Below, piece after piece: positions 23,972-36,263 of a DNA stretch of 64,000 bases. The notes beneath the pieces are model-generated. The model searched no databases, was not told where the DNA came from, and saw nothing but the letters and a program-made list of their open reading frames with translations. The stretch covers positions 1 through 64,000 of the forward strand of contig BDDD01002689.1 in NCBI GenBank assembly GCA_001972305.1. Direction: 5' to 3'. The DNA comes from Cephalotus follicularis (lineage: Eukaryota > Streptophyta > Magnoliopsida > Oxalidales > Cephalotaceae). Each line of letters opens with the position of its first letter. Position 1 is the first letter of the stretch. Position numbers and translations under genes: made by a program.

Positions 23972-24879
23972 TGTTGAAACGACGGGAGGGGTCCCGGTCG
24001 ATTTTGGGTTTGGGATGCAAGTGTGTATAATTTTAATTTTTCAAAAACCACCAAGACATGAAGTCAAGGTCACACTTACATCGTACTACCAAAATCTATG
24101 CGCATAGGATCTCCATTAAATATTCAATCGAACAAAACGAAAAGTCAAGCATACATCCACTTAACCGAAACCAATTCGGTAAACAACAAAAACATAAGAT
24201 TAGGAACCATACCAATGTTGGCGGCTCCATCACTTTGCTGCTACGCCCTTGCCGAAGAAACTGCCGGTTACCAACTCCACTGCCGGTTTCTGGCCAGTCC
24301 ATGAAAAAATCAACCAAGACACCAACGGACTCCAAAAAAACCGCTCGACCCATTTTTGCGGAGACGCACCAACAAGCGCCCCCGAAGGCGGTGAATAGCG
24401 GTGGTGACTCACTGAGTTCAGACTTAGTGAGTCTCGGTCAACGTGCCTTTTATCAGTCGCAACATATGTGGACCACAAACACCCGATCAACACGTCGGTG
24501 CCGGAGACTCGGCGAGACTCGGCCAGGAATGCCAAGAACGGCCGGCGGCGAGTCACAGAGTTGACTCGCAGTTCACCAACACCGGCCACCAAGCCACCAA
24601 ACGCATCAACTCCTTCACCTCTTCATACCCACACCTCAGACTCGCCGTGACTCAGTCCAAATTGCCAAGCCACGGCGCACAGCGCACTGAGTCTCCAAGG
24701 TCGACTCTTTGCGCACAAACCCGGCCAAGCAACGCCGGTAACAGCTAGTATAAGGCAAAAATAGGCAGAGCCAAGCATGGCTCCACCTACCAAGACCACC
24801 GGCGGTGGAAGAGAAGGCCGGTAGTGGGTGTGACGCAAAACGCCTCACGGTTCAAAACAGAGAGAAGAAGAGAAATGGG

Positions 24880-24921
<42 letters not shown>

Positions 24922-26537
24922 AGGAGAGTACCGTGGATGAGAGGACAACTCCTTTGCCTGCCACCGGCGCCACGTGCGTCGTCTTCTCCGGTAAGAAACC
25001 GCGTCGCCAGGCACAGAGCACGCATAGCGTGCTCTGTCTCTCTGTCGCCTCTCGCCTGTTACGCGCCCGTATGCAATGGGCAAGTCAAAAAACCAATTTT
25101 TTTTAATTATAACATTAAGAAATGTTTCTCTCTTTGTTTTATTATGTGCACCCCGCACAACGTATGTAAAACATGCTCCCATTGTGGTTTTTCTTAATAT
25201 ATCAATTTGACAATACGGTGGTAAATTTAAATAAATAAATAAACTACTAAAGCAAAATTAATTTATACTAGTTAAAACTAGATTTTCCGCCAAGCTAGCA
25301 TGTGCGTAGCATGCATCGCTTTTCCAATACTCAGGTGGGACCCGAAAGCCCGGTTTGAAACTGGTACGACTATAAATTTCTTAGAAATCCCATGAGTTCT
25401 GGTACGACTATCCCAATAGTCCCTGACTATTAAAACAACCCCAGTGTGAATCCCATCACCCCCCAGATCCGTAGAATAAACTACGTCTATAAGTCAATAC
25501 CCGATAAAACCAGTACTTTATCCAATCATCGGCATATGTGTCATGTATCCTACGTCATACTTAGCTCCGACCACGACCTAGGGTTCGGAATAATGTCACC
25601 CCTAGGTAAAGTCGCGATAACTATAAATTTACGTACGCATTGAGACTTTCGGCAAACCTCCCTGGAAACCCTGTTTCCAGTCTGCCTATACCTGATCAGG
25701 ATTTTATGAGTCTCAACGGACATAAATAATATAGAGTCGATCACCCTGCATACGGGTGTGACGATCACTTATTGCGAACTCACCCATACATCTCAATGAA
25801 GCTCCCACAAGGCCCAAAGACAACCCTTTTGCCAGCACGTGGCTAGTGTTGGGGAAGGCAGAAATAAAAGCCAAGCAGTCACAGCACAACGCATGACAGC
25901 CGCTCAGGTCTAACGATACAACATAGCTCCACGAATGGTTTGCTAGTCACCATAGACTATGCTCTACCGAGACTATAGGAATTCTATTGACATAGGTATG
26001 ACTTTCCAAATTGGTTTCCTATGGTGGTTCTGTTCAGTCTCATGCTCCTTAGCATGAACCCCGTATTATGCTTTAGGATAAATCCAAATGGTAATGAGAA
26101 TACCATCCTCCACTAAACCCGGGAGCAAGGATAATACGGCAAGTGTTTACGTTTCAACAATTGCCCTAAGAAAGTGAACCTATGACTTGGAACGTTCTGT
26201 CAGAAGGGAGTAAAGATCTCATTCTCATAACCTGTCAGGCATGAGATCCAACCCCTCAAATGAAATGGAACTATATGTGTACTCGGATGACATGGTGATC
26301 ACCTGATCCATTTAAGATGGTTTGGGATATACATATAGCGGGTTGCCATTGTTGATTGAATATGCACTATAAAACACAAAAAGGAATTCAGATTGTATAA
26401 ATAGAGAGTGTAATATACACACATGTATTCGCCCCGTGACTTAAAGAGATATCTCCAGTTAAGGATTGCATCACATACATACATATATATTTATGCAGAG
26501 CCACCTCGTGGCAGGCAGGGACATCCCTAATTTAACA
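23972..26537 (-). repeat. 5' LTR of copia-1 (2,566 bp)
   Basis: It begins TGTTGAAACG and ends TTTAACA, followed by GGCAA. It carries a GA microsatellite at about 24880-24916 that is much shorter in the other LTR, plus the 145-base segment missing there. Overlapping open frames on both strands (for example 24058-24848) recur in the left LTR and are LTR sequence, not genes. Confidence 0.93.
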
Positions 26538-26542
26538 GGCAA

Positions 26543-27416
26543 CGTGTAAGGCGCACTGCTCAGCACTATGTCACGCTAGAGCGTCTTGCCGTGGAGAGCT
26601 CTGTCAATCAATTACATCGTGCAAATGGGTGTGTTGTTTAGGTCGCACACCAATATGCCAGGTGCATGGGAACCCTTTTCAAGCAAGGCAGGGTTAATGG
26701 CCATATACACACATACACATACAGTGTAATTGCAATTACACACATACACTCTAGCACTCTTTATTTTAGGGAACCAAATACATATTCTATCATTACATTT
26801 CCAAGGCATTCATTCTACACTAACAGTAGCACAAACATATTAATTAAAATCACTAGGGAGTGCTGGTAAGAGATCCTACCTTAAATTGGAAAGATTGCAG
26901 CGCTTCTCCTTTTTGCTCGGCACAACTTCTTAAGTGTTCCTCCGCCTTCACTGCTTCTACTTTCATGGCTCCTTTGAGAATGAGAGTGGGAGATTTAAAG
27001 CAGGATGAGGGAGACAAGAATGACATCTCTTTGTCTTTTCCCCCAAAAGCCACCAGGAAAACGTCCTCACACACTAATTCATTCTCTTTTATAGCCTTCA
27101 TGGAATTCTCTAGACTTTTCTACACATTTCTCACTATCACTCTCTCTCAATTCGGGCTGAAGGAATTATGTAATGGTCAGCCCAGCTTCCTCATTATAGG
27201 CTGCCGAGGACGGCCCAAAGGTTCCATTTAATGTCCTTTTAGCCTAATTCCACAAGGCTTAAAAGCCTTTATTTATTCATCAGGCCATAAACATTTTTTA
27301 GCCCAATTTCCATTTTATTCTAATACCATACATGTCCATTCAAGGCCCAAAAAGGCCATTTCAAATTCCAGTCCAATAACAATACATTTTTATTTATACA
27401 AATTCTGGGTATTACA
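26543..27416 (-). repeat. 5' LTR of gypsy D, right part
   Basis: This continues LTR D after the copia-1 insertion and ends GGGTATTACA at 27416. On the minus strand the LTR therefore starts TGTAATACCC. It abuts copia-2 coding sequence. No supported gene lies here; the 123-codon frame at 26860-27231 is not conserved. Confidence 0.8.
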
Positions 27417-28087
27417 AAAGATATCCTCCTCGCGCACTGACCGACGTAGGTCCACAGACGTCAGTGTGGATTAAACCAAGTATATCCACCGCCCTTTCTC
27501 CTTGACCGGAGAAGGGATATTTGGTCATTTTTCCAAGCAGGCAAGATTCACATGTTGCAAAAGACTCTAAGTTTTGGATGTCTAAAAGACAATCCTTAAC
27601 CAACTTTGACATCCTTGCCTCACTAGGATGACCCAATCTGCAATGCCAAGTATAGGATTGATTAAGTTTATTATTCTCTCTTTGTCTTTTAGTTCCTTCT
27701 TCGATTGACAATGCCATTTTGAGATCAGTATTTAAAACATAAATCCCATTATCTCTGTGCCCATCACATATAATAATCTTGTCACTAGACAAAAGAGAAC
27801 AACCATACACATTAAAATTAAGCTCTAAGCCTAATTTAAATAGGTATGAAACTCTAAAAATTTTCCAAGTTAAGTTCCCAATAAGATAACAGAGATTCAA
27901 GCTGACTACAAAACCACCAGGCAAATGTAAATCATAAACACCTACAACTCTAGTAATGATCCTTGATCCATAACCCAGTCGTAGGTCCACTGCTTCTTCA
28001 GCTCTAAGTTGTCTTGCGTTTCTTAGACCGTACCAAGAATTGGAAAAATATTAGTACCAAAACCAATGTCTAACACCCATGTAGAAC
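27417..28087 (-). pseudogene. copia-2: protease, GAG-pre-integrase and start of integrase
   Basis: On the minus strand, from 28080 leftward, the block STWVLDIGFGTNIF is a damaged protease active site (usually VLDTGCGSHI). A frameshift near 28000 joins it to a 192-codon open stretch. That stretch carries the HHCC domain (TWHCRLGHPSEARM, CESCLLGKMTKYPF) and the integrase start (AVDILGLIHTDVCGPTSVSA). It ends at 27417, where gypsy D inserted. The remaining integrase, reverse transcriptase and RNase H would lie left of D, off window. The upstream gag continues at 44280. Confidence 0.88.
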
Positions 28088-28636
28088 TAATAAGCATAAA
28101 AATGTGTTATTTTGATGATATAATTATGATATTTTTATGTTTGGAATAGACTACTGTGGTTGTGTTTATTTGATTTTCAGATATTATGTTGATTATTGTG
28201 GAATAAGAGAAAATGAAGCTAAATGCTACTTTTTGAGTTAAAGTGGTTTGATGTCAAAGATCGGTTAAAGAGTGAACCCACTTAAGCGAGACATGTCAAA
28301 ATTTAAGGCTCAGAAGATATTGAATATTGGACTCATATTGTTCATAAAATTTGGGGCATTTTTAGTTCATGGGTTGACTCATTTCGAAGCTCCGATAAAG
28401 AGACATCACAAGAAAAAAAAATTGGAACACTTGGAGCCCACTGCGCACGTCATCATGACATCATATCCATATTGGTAATTCCTTCAGCCGATGTATGCAT
28501 ACTTCAGCCCATGCGCATCTCATACGCATTAAGCCTCCATGCAACCACCCAGCTTCCATGCGTGCAGCTATGCAATGCATAAGCCCATGCACTTCAACGC
28601 AAAAAAGCAAAACGCCAGGAAGCCCAGCATCAATTC
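28088..28636 (+). repeat. Left part of LTR E
   Basis: AT-rich LTR start. No gene is supported; the 68-codon frame at 28272 is isolated. It ends at the insertion point of G, preceded by AATTC. Confidence 0.75.
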
Positions 28637-30295
28637 TGTAACACCCCACGCCCGCAGGGCGGACAAGTGACATTACACTCAATCCAAAACACAATACAAT
28701 GGTCGGGACTAGAAATATAAAAATGCGAAAAACTTTAAAACTTTGCAATACATAACAGTTACGGAAGATACAATACAATACAAGTCTTTTCAATACATTA
28801 ACAAACCTTTAAACAGTATTACAATGCGGTACATTTCCATCTTTCACTACAATATCTCTACGAGCTTCGCGTACCGAAGAAGTCGTGTGGTCAACGGGTC
28901 TTCAGTCCTTCTGTCCACTACTACCTGCTGCCCGACCTATGCCGCACACAAAGTACAACACAGCCCCACCCCGAAGGATGGGGTTAGCCATACTGGCTAA
29001 GCAGAAACCCCATGTAGCATGTATGCATGTACAAAGTGAAATATCGGTGACAATCTATACAATATTAATGTGCGGTGTACAATATCAATGTGCAATATCA
29101 ACGCATGACATGGCAAATGCATGTGTACAATTGGCGATCAAACTAGCCGTATGACAATGGCCCATCAGAGCATACAGATAAGATCTATAACAATCAATCA
29201 ATCCATCATTCAATCAATCACTCAATAGCAGACATTCGATGGTGGTGTATAAAACACCCAATCAATCAAACAATATCCTATAGACCATGCGACCGGTGTC
29301 AATACAATGTCAATAAGTTAGCAATGATCAATCCCGCGGAAGGTAGTCCTTCAAAAAGGGTGGGAGATCTATCTACGGTTCTCAAACTGATCAGGTTTGG
29401 GGCTCATAGATCTTCCAGCCTATGGCTGGGTCAATACAATCTTGATGAGCTACAACCGAGGGAGCTACTGATACCGTTAGGAAGCTACGACCCTCAAGGG
29501 AGCATCAATCGACAATCAATCGATACCGCTCATCAGCGGGTCAATACAATACAATAAATGAAACGATGACGAAATAGGTGGAGGGAGTCAACAACCTAAA
29601 CTTCCGACACGAATCATAAGGTCACTATATAGGATCCATACAATACAATCAATCAATTAATCGAGTCAATACAATGTTAAGTAAAGTCAATAAGTGGTGG
29701 TGTCTAATGGAGAAATGGGGACGTGCATCCATCGTTCCGACTTAGACTCGCAACAACACTCATGACTTAAGCAATCGATCAATGTATCAATACAACATCG
29801 AAGCAAGGTCGATAAGTGGTGGTATCTAATGGAAAGATAGGAACGTGCATCCATTTTACTGACTTAGACTCACAACGACACTTACGACTCAAACAATCAA
29901 TCAATAGCCGCTAGGCGGTGACAATCGAATCGACGGAATAGGAATGAACATCTATTTGGTCAATGAAAGTCAGTGGGTCGTCACCTATGGCTAAAGCTGT
30001 CACTCTATCAATCTATCAATTCGATCTTTAAAAACCATTGAAAAATATGTTTTAAATGCTTGAATACCTCAAGTGAGGTTCCGGTCAAGCGGCAATGTGA
30101 AAAGGGTTGAAAAACCAGCTTTAACAGTTAAAAACTCCACTCAGCCCGAAAGGCGTCGATGTCCTTGGCCAAAGACATCGATGCGTATCAGGGCATGCCT
30201 TTAAAAACGATAGAAAGACGTCAATGTATTTCTCAATTTGGCGAAAGACGTCGATGCGTTTCAATGAAAATGGCCTGGAAATACACATCGATGTC
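28637..30295 (-). repeat. 3' LTR of gypsy G, left part
   Basis: It starts TGTAACACCCCAC. It matches 42025-43700 closely, including a 'ccccgaaggatggggtta' block and many CAATCAATCAAT runs. Paired open frames at 28743-29557 and 42131-42946 are the same LTR sequence twice, not genes. It ends at ATGTC (30291-30295), the target duplication of F. A palindrome cluster lies at 30151-30295. Confidence 0.92.
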
Positions 30296-30514
30296 TGTTC
30301 ACTGTTAAAAAGAATGTTTTAAAATTTATAGTCGCAAGTGCACGGATCATGCAGTAACGGGTTGAACACAGGGAAACGTAAACTAGTTGTAATTTATCCA
30401 ACCTAGGCGAAGTATACCAATTTCAATATAAACTATCAAACTAATGAATAAAAGCTAAGAAAAGACATGATTAAAAAGCGGTTTAGGGTATAGAAACTCA
30501 CCGTAGATTGTATT

Positions 30515-30694
30515 GAACAATTCCATGAAGTTGAACGATCATACCTTGATAAACAACGGCAGCTAGGTCGATACAGAGTGCGGCAGTGATGACAAGACGT
30601 ATGAGTAGTCATGCTAGGTCTATACGAAGTGTGGATTTTAATCAGACAAGACGTATGAGTAGTCATGCTAGGTCTATACGAAGTGTGTTCAAAA
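30515..30694. repeat. Direct repeat of F, left copy, with an internal ~54-bp tandem
   Basis: It shares a long block with 36108-36263 ('cgatcataccttgataaac', 'agctaggtcgata'). Inside, the unit with AGACGTATGAGTAGTCATGC and GGTCTATACGAAGTGTG occurs twice, about 54 bases apart. Confidence 0.85.
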
Positions 30695-30721
30695 ACAAAC
30701 AAAAGAAAAGGAACATGCATG

Positions 30722-32882
30722 TGATGGAATCGGATATACCAACTCCGGTGCCATAATGGACATAGGGTGTAAGAGTATAGAATAAAATTTTTAAACAATT
30801 AATCATGCAGCGGAAGGACACCCTATATTACAAAACAAGTCCATAAAGGCATATCCACAGATCCCATGGATCACCACAACATCAACAGAATTGAATAGGT
30901 GTCACCATTGCAATCAATGATGACACATATACATGGCAAGAAGTAGAGAGGGGCCAAAGGTTATACCAGTGGGTGATGGCTCCTTTGTTCTTTGCCGGTA
31001 CAAGCTTGAGTAGATTCCCTTTGTTCTTCTCCAAGCTTCAAGTACAGCAAGTGATCCAACCAGCAAACTCCAAAAGCTAGAACTCACTCACTCTCTCACT
31101 TAGCTTAGAAAAGGAGTATTGATTATGATCAATGTAATCAGTAATCAATCCACCCTAGATAAGCCTTGCTTGGTGTATATCAACTGAGGAATCACTCACA
31201 ATCTGCAGAGAGTATCGAAGTTTAATTGCCCAGCAAAACTCCAAAATTCCACACTCACTCTCTTCTGCAGAAATGCTTATATTACCATCCACTAATTCTC
31301 TCTCCCAATCTCTCATTCACTTAGGATCATGGCCTTCACTCCCTGGGAGTTCGAAGCCATGATTCCCACGTTTCTAAAACGTGTAGAATCAAGAGAAACC
31401 GGTAAAGGATGTGAGAGAAGTAGTGCCCACGAGTTGCGGGCGTGCAAAGGCTGCACGTTCTGCTCAAAGACGTTGACTCCTTTCAAAAAGACGTCGACTC
31501 CTTTGCTATGTGGCACAAAAGCACATCGATATTTTCTAAAATACATCAACATCTTTAATCAAAGAAACACATCGATGTCTTTCTAAAAGACGTCGACGCT
31601 TTCTGGCCAGTCAAAAATGAAAAGTATAACTCTTTTAGTGATTTCATACAACTTTCAAATATTGATTAAGTAAGATTAAACACATGTGTTTCCACAAAAT
31701 GTAAAATCCACATAACCGATATTTGACACCAAGACTTAATATGTCTAACATATTAAAAACCTAGTCATTATAAGGCAGGGGCCCTTTAAAATCTTGATTA
31801 TCTAAGAGGTGTTCATAAATAACCAAAATACCACTCGGGTTCGGTTTAGCCATTCTAAATGGTCCCCGACCAATTTAAATGATATTGGAATAATATCTAA
31901 TATTATCCTGATGGAAAAATTAATCTGATTAATTTTCCCAACACCTCAATAACCACAGATTTTCTAAGTCGTCGGTTCGCGTGTACTATAATCCCTTGTC
32001 ATACTTGGCCCCGATTGAGGTCTAGGGTAAGGATATGTGTCAACCCTAGATAGTACCTCAATGGCTAAAATATCTGATTATTATAAGGACCTTTGGTAGA
32101 CTCTCCGGAAATATAATTTCCAGTCTACCTTAACCTTGGCCAAGGATTTCATAAGTCCATAGTATAATCAGACCATAATAGGGCCGATCACCTTCGCTCA
32201 GGTGTGACAATCCCTTATTGGGCACTCACTTATATTCGTATAGATTCGATCATACCCAAAGACCACCCGATTGCTAGTCCTGCGTAAGGACTGGGTAAGA
32301 TGGAGATCAAAGCATAACCGTCTCCATACAATATAGAGTAGTCGCTCAGGTCTAAGGATCAGGCGAGTTAAAGAACTTGCTAAGTGATCATCACTTATAC
32401 ACAACCGCAACCAGTATGAGTCACTGCTGACACGAGAATAGCGACTATCCAAAAAGTGTCTCCTACGCGGGTCCTATTCAGTGTACACGCTCCCAGCGCG
32501 CACCCCGTATTTGCCCTAGTGTCCAACACAGATGGTAGTGAGAGAATCCATCCCCCGATTCCATAAGCAGGCAACATACGCGCAAGTCTATCCGGTTCAC
32601 TAATGCCCACAAAGTGAACCTATGACTTGGAACAAGTTTGACATAAGGAATAAGGTAACCAGTCTCACAGCCTCCATGCCAGGCATCCAACCTTATGTCG
32701 GGGCATCACTAGTATAAGTAGGTGATTAAATAAACTACTTCAATTATGTGATAAAATACAAGTGATATAGCCATAACAAGTTTAGCACACATCATATATA
32801 TAAAAGAATAAGATTGTTCTATACAAGATGAGATACAATGTGACAACCCATCTAATGGCTTGTCGGGTCACTATATCTAACA
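30722..32882 (-). repeat. Solo LTR of copia-3, TSD GCATG
   Basis: It starts TGATGGAATCGG at 30722, ends ATATCTAACA at 32882 and is flanked by a perfect GCATG duplication (30717-30721 and 32883-32887). It is 2,161 bp long and matches the copia-3 LTR at 58520-60694 along its length. Orientation follows the copia rule TGTTAG at the start, so it is on the minus strand. A TCGA palindrome cluster lies at 31466-31602. The open frames at 31313-32690 are LTR sequence; several recur at 60060-60424. Confidence 0.95.
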
Positions 32883-32887
32883 GCATG

Positions 32888-33306
32888 ATCACACAAATAT
32901 AAGAAACAATGCAATAAAATAAAGAACAAAGGGGTAGGGTTTACCCAATATGATCATGGAGGCTCGAAATAACGAGGCTCATGAAAGTCCATGGCCTCTT
33001 CAATCAATGCAGCTTTAAATTTGAAAAACGTTAGTGCTCGCTTCCTTGGTGCTCGCTTCCTATTCACTTCGAACACGTCTCCAATACCTCTCTTAGCAAA
33101 CTCAAAAATACCACGTGAAGGCATAGGTTTAACAATATAAGCATCATCCCAAAAGGATGTCCTCCAATAAAAATCATGAATACCTGCCTGAAAAAACTTA
33201 AACACACAATATGAGAAAACAATTTTATCAATATAAGCATTGTCCCAATAAGATTGCCACCAATAAAATTCACCATCAAGAGAACCATAAAATTTAGAAA
33301 AAAATT
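32888..33306 (-). other. F: 3' noncoding tail after the gag-protease frame
   Basis: Sequence between the copia-3 LTR and the end of the F reading frame. Imperfect repeats of an 'ataagcat...tccca...ggatg(t/a)cc-cc' type occur at 33130-33345 and overlap the end of the frame. No polymerase domain is visible in any frame. Confidence 0.55.
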
Positions 33307-34587
33307 TCACAGTAAAACAATCATCCAGTAGGATTTCCACCAGTAAAAACAATGAATCGAACACAAATAATCACGACCAACCAACCAATTACACATATGG
33401 TTCATACGAATGCACACCTTCCATCCTAATTGATATTTAGTAAAGAAAAAGTTATTTTCGAGGATGGTGTGAGGGTGGGATGGCGTGTTAAGTTTGTGAG
33501 TGAAATGGGACAGATCGTCCCATTGAACTTCCAAAATCGAATCAACTTCCCCATCGTCCAACCAACTCAGAATTTCCTTTTGTGTGACCTCCAATTCCTC
33601 AAACTCTCTCAAGCATTCCATGAAGTTGTTCTCAAAATCTTCGTCAAAGTACATTTGGTGAGGCGTAGCGAGTTTGTGTGTGTAATGGGATTGATGATCC
33701 CATTCACTATCCGATGTTGGCTCATTGAGCTTACTTTCTAACCATGTTAACTCTTCCTCATTTTCTAGCCACATCAATCTATCCTTTTCCTTAGCTTCCT
33801 CTATCTCAAATTCGCTCCTGAAATTACTATCAAAGTCGATATTAAAATACGAATCAATGGTATCAGGAATCGAGCGAATCACGTAGACATCATCAAAGTC
33901 AGATTGATGCTTTCCCAAACGAAAAAAGTTAAAGTCCATTGACGACTTTTCAAAACTCAACTTCATGAGACCATTTCGGCAATTGATCAATGCATTACTC
34001 GTGGCCAAGAATGGTCTACCAAGGATAACTGAGATTTGATCTTTTATATTCACAACAGGCTGGGTGTCTAATACGACAAAGTCGACAGGAAAGAAAAACT
34101 CACCAACCTTTATCAAAACATCCTCAATTTTTCCTCTTGGTACTTTTACCGACCTATCAGCTAATTGCAAAGTCGTATTGGTCGGGCGCAACTCTCCTAA
34201 ACCTAGTTGCTCAAAAACTGACGAAGGTAACAAATTCACACTTGCTCCTAAATGGAGCAAGGCATGATCGATTTTGGTGTTACCAATCACACAAGAGATT
34301 GTCGGGCAGCCAGGGTCTTTGTACTTTTGTATCGTGGGTTGTGAAAACATTGCACTGATATTGGCTGGCAAGAAAGCCTTTTTCGGAGTCTGAAGGATCC
34401 TCTTTTTAGTGCATAAGTCTTTAAGGACTTTTGCGTAAGAGGGCACCTGCTCTATGGCTTCAAGCAATGGGATATTGATTTGAACTTGTTTAAATGTATT
34501 GATGATCTTTTCCATTGCGGAGGCTTTCTTATCTAATCTCTTTGGAAAAGGAACTGGGGGATCGAATGAACGTTTGGGTATTTCCAT
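33307..34587 (-). pseudogene. F: gag C-terminus and aspartic protease
   Basis: A 426-codon frame. It starts MEIPKRSFDPPVPFPKRL, a block typical of Athila/Tat gag-pol. The retropepsin-like domain follows at about 95-215, with CVIGN, LLHLGASVNLLP, LQLADRSVKVPRG, FPVDFVVLD and ILGRPFLATSNALI. The catalytic Asp of D-L/T/S-G reads His at residue 112, so the enzyme should be inactive. The last 200 residues are acidic and rich in Trp-Leu-Glu repeats and match no enzyme I recognise. The upstream frame ends at the same place by a one-base frameshift. Confidence 0.88.
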
Positions 34588-35585
34588 TAATTGTTCCTTT
34601 TCCTCTTTTCTTTCTCTTCCCTAAGTTCTTTTTGCACATTCAAATTTTTTGGTTGCGCAAAGGAGTCAACCAACTGTTCTTTTGATTTTTCACGCGCAAA
34701 TGTGTCAACCAATTCCTCGCTCAAATTTTCTGTTTTATTCACTGGTTGGTACTCACTTCCACTTCGCAAGGCAAATGCTTGGTCGGATGGTCCGGAAGAA
34801 GATGAGCATTGAGGATTAGATTGCGGTTGGATGCGATCGGGATGAACCACATTCATTCTAGGATTCGGTTCAGGTTGGGAAGGCATCTTCCCTTTTTCTC
34901 TTGTATGCACCGCAGATGCTAGCTGAGAGATTTGCTTTTCTAGGTTGTGCTGACTAGTCATCATAGTGCTCATGAGAAGCTCAATATTCTTTTCTAACGA
35001 TGAAATCCTAGACGTATCTTCTCGTTGGTTCAACAATCCAGGTGATTGTTGATTTTGGAATTGATTTTGTGGTAGGAAGGATGGTCGAATAGTGTTTAAA
35101 TTTTGGGAGAACCTTTGAAATGTCTGCTGTGGTGAAGACTGGCTAGGGAAGCTCAAAGGTTGTCCCGAAAAGTATGGAGGTGGGGCACCAACGATAGAAG
35201 GCTGCCCCGAAAAGCTAGATTGTCCTCGCATGTTTTGCCATTGACTCCATGAGAAGTTTAGATGACTTCGCCAACCCGGATTGTAAGTGTTACTATACGG
35301 GTTGTATTGGTTCATAGCAGACACATTCTCAGGAGCATAATGGCTATCAATATAGATTTGGCATTCTTCAAAAACATGGTTCGGGGACTGACACCAAGAA
35401 CACATAGGGGTGCTTTGCTCGATTTGATTTACTTGTGTGGTACCCCTAAGCAACGACTCTATTCTCTTGAGGCGGCTATCTAACTGTGCCTCGAGCGCAA
35501 CTGCTCCTTCTATAACGTACCCTTTATTTGGTAATGCTCTCTCGAAAGCTTGAGCTGACTCCCATTCTCTAGTTCGCTCACCCAA
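34587..35585 (-). pseudogene. F: gag middle region with zinc knuckle
   Basis: A 332-codon frame continuing gag. LEAQLDSRLKRIESLLRG is a predicted coiled coil (about 30-48). CSWCQSPNHVFEEC at 62-75 is a C-x2-C-x4-H-x4-C knuckle. It is followed by a long Gln-, Pro- and Ser-rich linker and a second helix (ISSLEKNIELLMSTMMTS). The upstream joint with gag is one stop (TGA near 35601, likely a former Trp codon) in the same frame. The downstream joint is a frameshift near 34590. Gag coats the element RNA and forms particles. Confidence 0.88.
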
Positions 35586-35600
35586 GTCTAAAAGGAAATT

Positions 35601-36116
35601 TCATGCCTTGTTTTCATCAGTGTACGAGGTGAACCCATCGGGACACATAGATTCGACCAATTGCTTGGTCTGGTAATCGATCCCTTCATAGATGATTTGG
35701 TATAAATGCCACGTGTTCAAACCATGATGAGGACACTCTAAGAGAAGATCCTTGAAACGTTCTATACACCTAGAAAACGATTCATTGGGTTTTTGATGAA
35801 ACTGGAGAATGTCGTTCCTAAGTTTATTGGTTTTATGAAGTGGAAAGAATTTCTTTAGGAACGAGACAGTGAACTGATCCCAAGTGGAGATGGAATTAGT
35901 TGGGAGACTGTAGAGCCACTTCTTAGCTCCGTCTTTAAGAGCAAAATTTATGATTCGCAACTTAATATCATCATCAGATAGTTGCTGAAGTTTCATGAGG
36001 GCACATACCTTCTCGAACTCGCGAAGGAAGAGATATGCATCCTCATTGGGTACACCATGAAAGTGCGGGAGCATGCTAATGAACTGTGATTTTAACTCAA
36101 AATTGTTTACGATCAT
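35601..36116 (-). pseudogene. F: gag N-terminal (capsid-like) domain
   Basis: A 171-codon frame with FHGVPNEDAYLFLREFEKVC, FALKDGAKKWLYSLP, SISTWDQFTVSFLKKFFPL and the F-x6-CPHHG-x-W block of the plant retrotransposon gag family. Translation ends at a TGA in the same frame as the next segment. The visible start lies inside the R repeat at 36108-36263, so normal leader and primer-site sequence seem to be missing and the true start is uncertain. Confidence 0.88.
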
Positions 36117-36263
36117 ACCTTGATAAACAACGACAGCTAGGTCGATACGGAGTGCGGCGGTGATGACAAGACGTATGAGTAGTCATGCTAGGTCTATACG
36201 AAGTGTGGATTTTAATCAGACAAGATGTATGAGTAGTCATGCTAGGTTTATACGAAGTGTGTT
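36108..36263. repeat. Direct repeat of F, right copy
   Basis: Second copy of the repeat at 30515-30694, again with the ~54-bp unit twice. It touches the gag frame directly; no primer binding site is visible between them. Confidence 0.85.

Larger units (their letters stand above)
13913..26537 (-). mobile_element. Ty1/copia element copia-1, with both LTRs and TSD GGCAA
   Basis: LTRs lie at 13913-16299 and 23972-26537, starting TGTTG and ending TAACA. A perfect 5-bp duplication GGCAA flanks the element at 13908-13912 and 26538-26542. A polypurine tract lies inside the left LTR and a tRNA-Met primer site lies inside the right LTR, so the element is on the minus strand. The internal 7.7 kb includes solo LTR C2, leaving about 5.2 kb of heavily mutated gag-pol. 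The two LTRs differ visibly by substitutions and indels, so the insertion is old. Confidence 0.95.

Noticed and set aside
24058..24848. Several overlapping open frames of 60-168 codons on both strands, recurring at 14037-14686
   Set aside because: They lie in the two LTRs of copia-1 and repeat because the LTRs do; no protein family features, and frames differ between copies.
24880..24916. GA repeat as a regulatory element
   Set aside because: A plain microsatellite that is much shorter in the partner LTR; no further support.
26860..27231. A 123-codon open frame
   Set aside because: Lies in the second part of LTR D; no conserved domain and no intron or promoter evidence for a host gene.
28743..29557. 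Frames of 77-89 codons conserved with 42131-42946
   Set aside because: The conservation comes from the two LTRs of gypsy G. The differences include changes that alter residues freely, and no domain is recognisable.
32954..33306. Possible envelope-like or extra reading frame at the end of F
   Set aside because: Hydrophobic and aromatic stretches arise from short imperfect DNA repeats; no signal peptide or membrane pattern consistent with a real protein.
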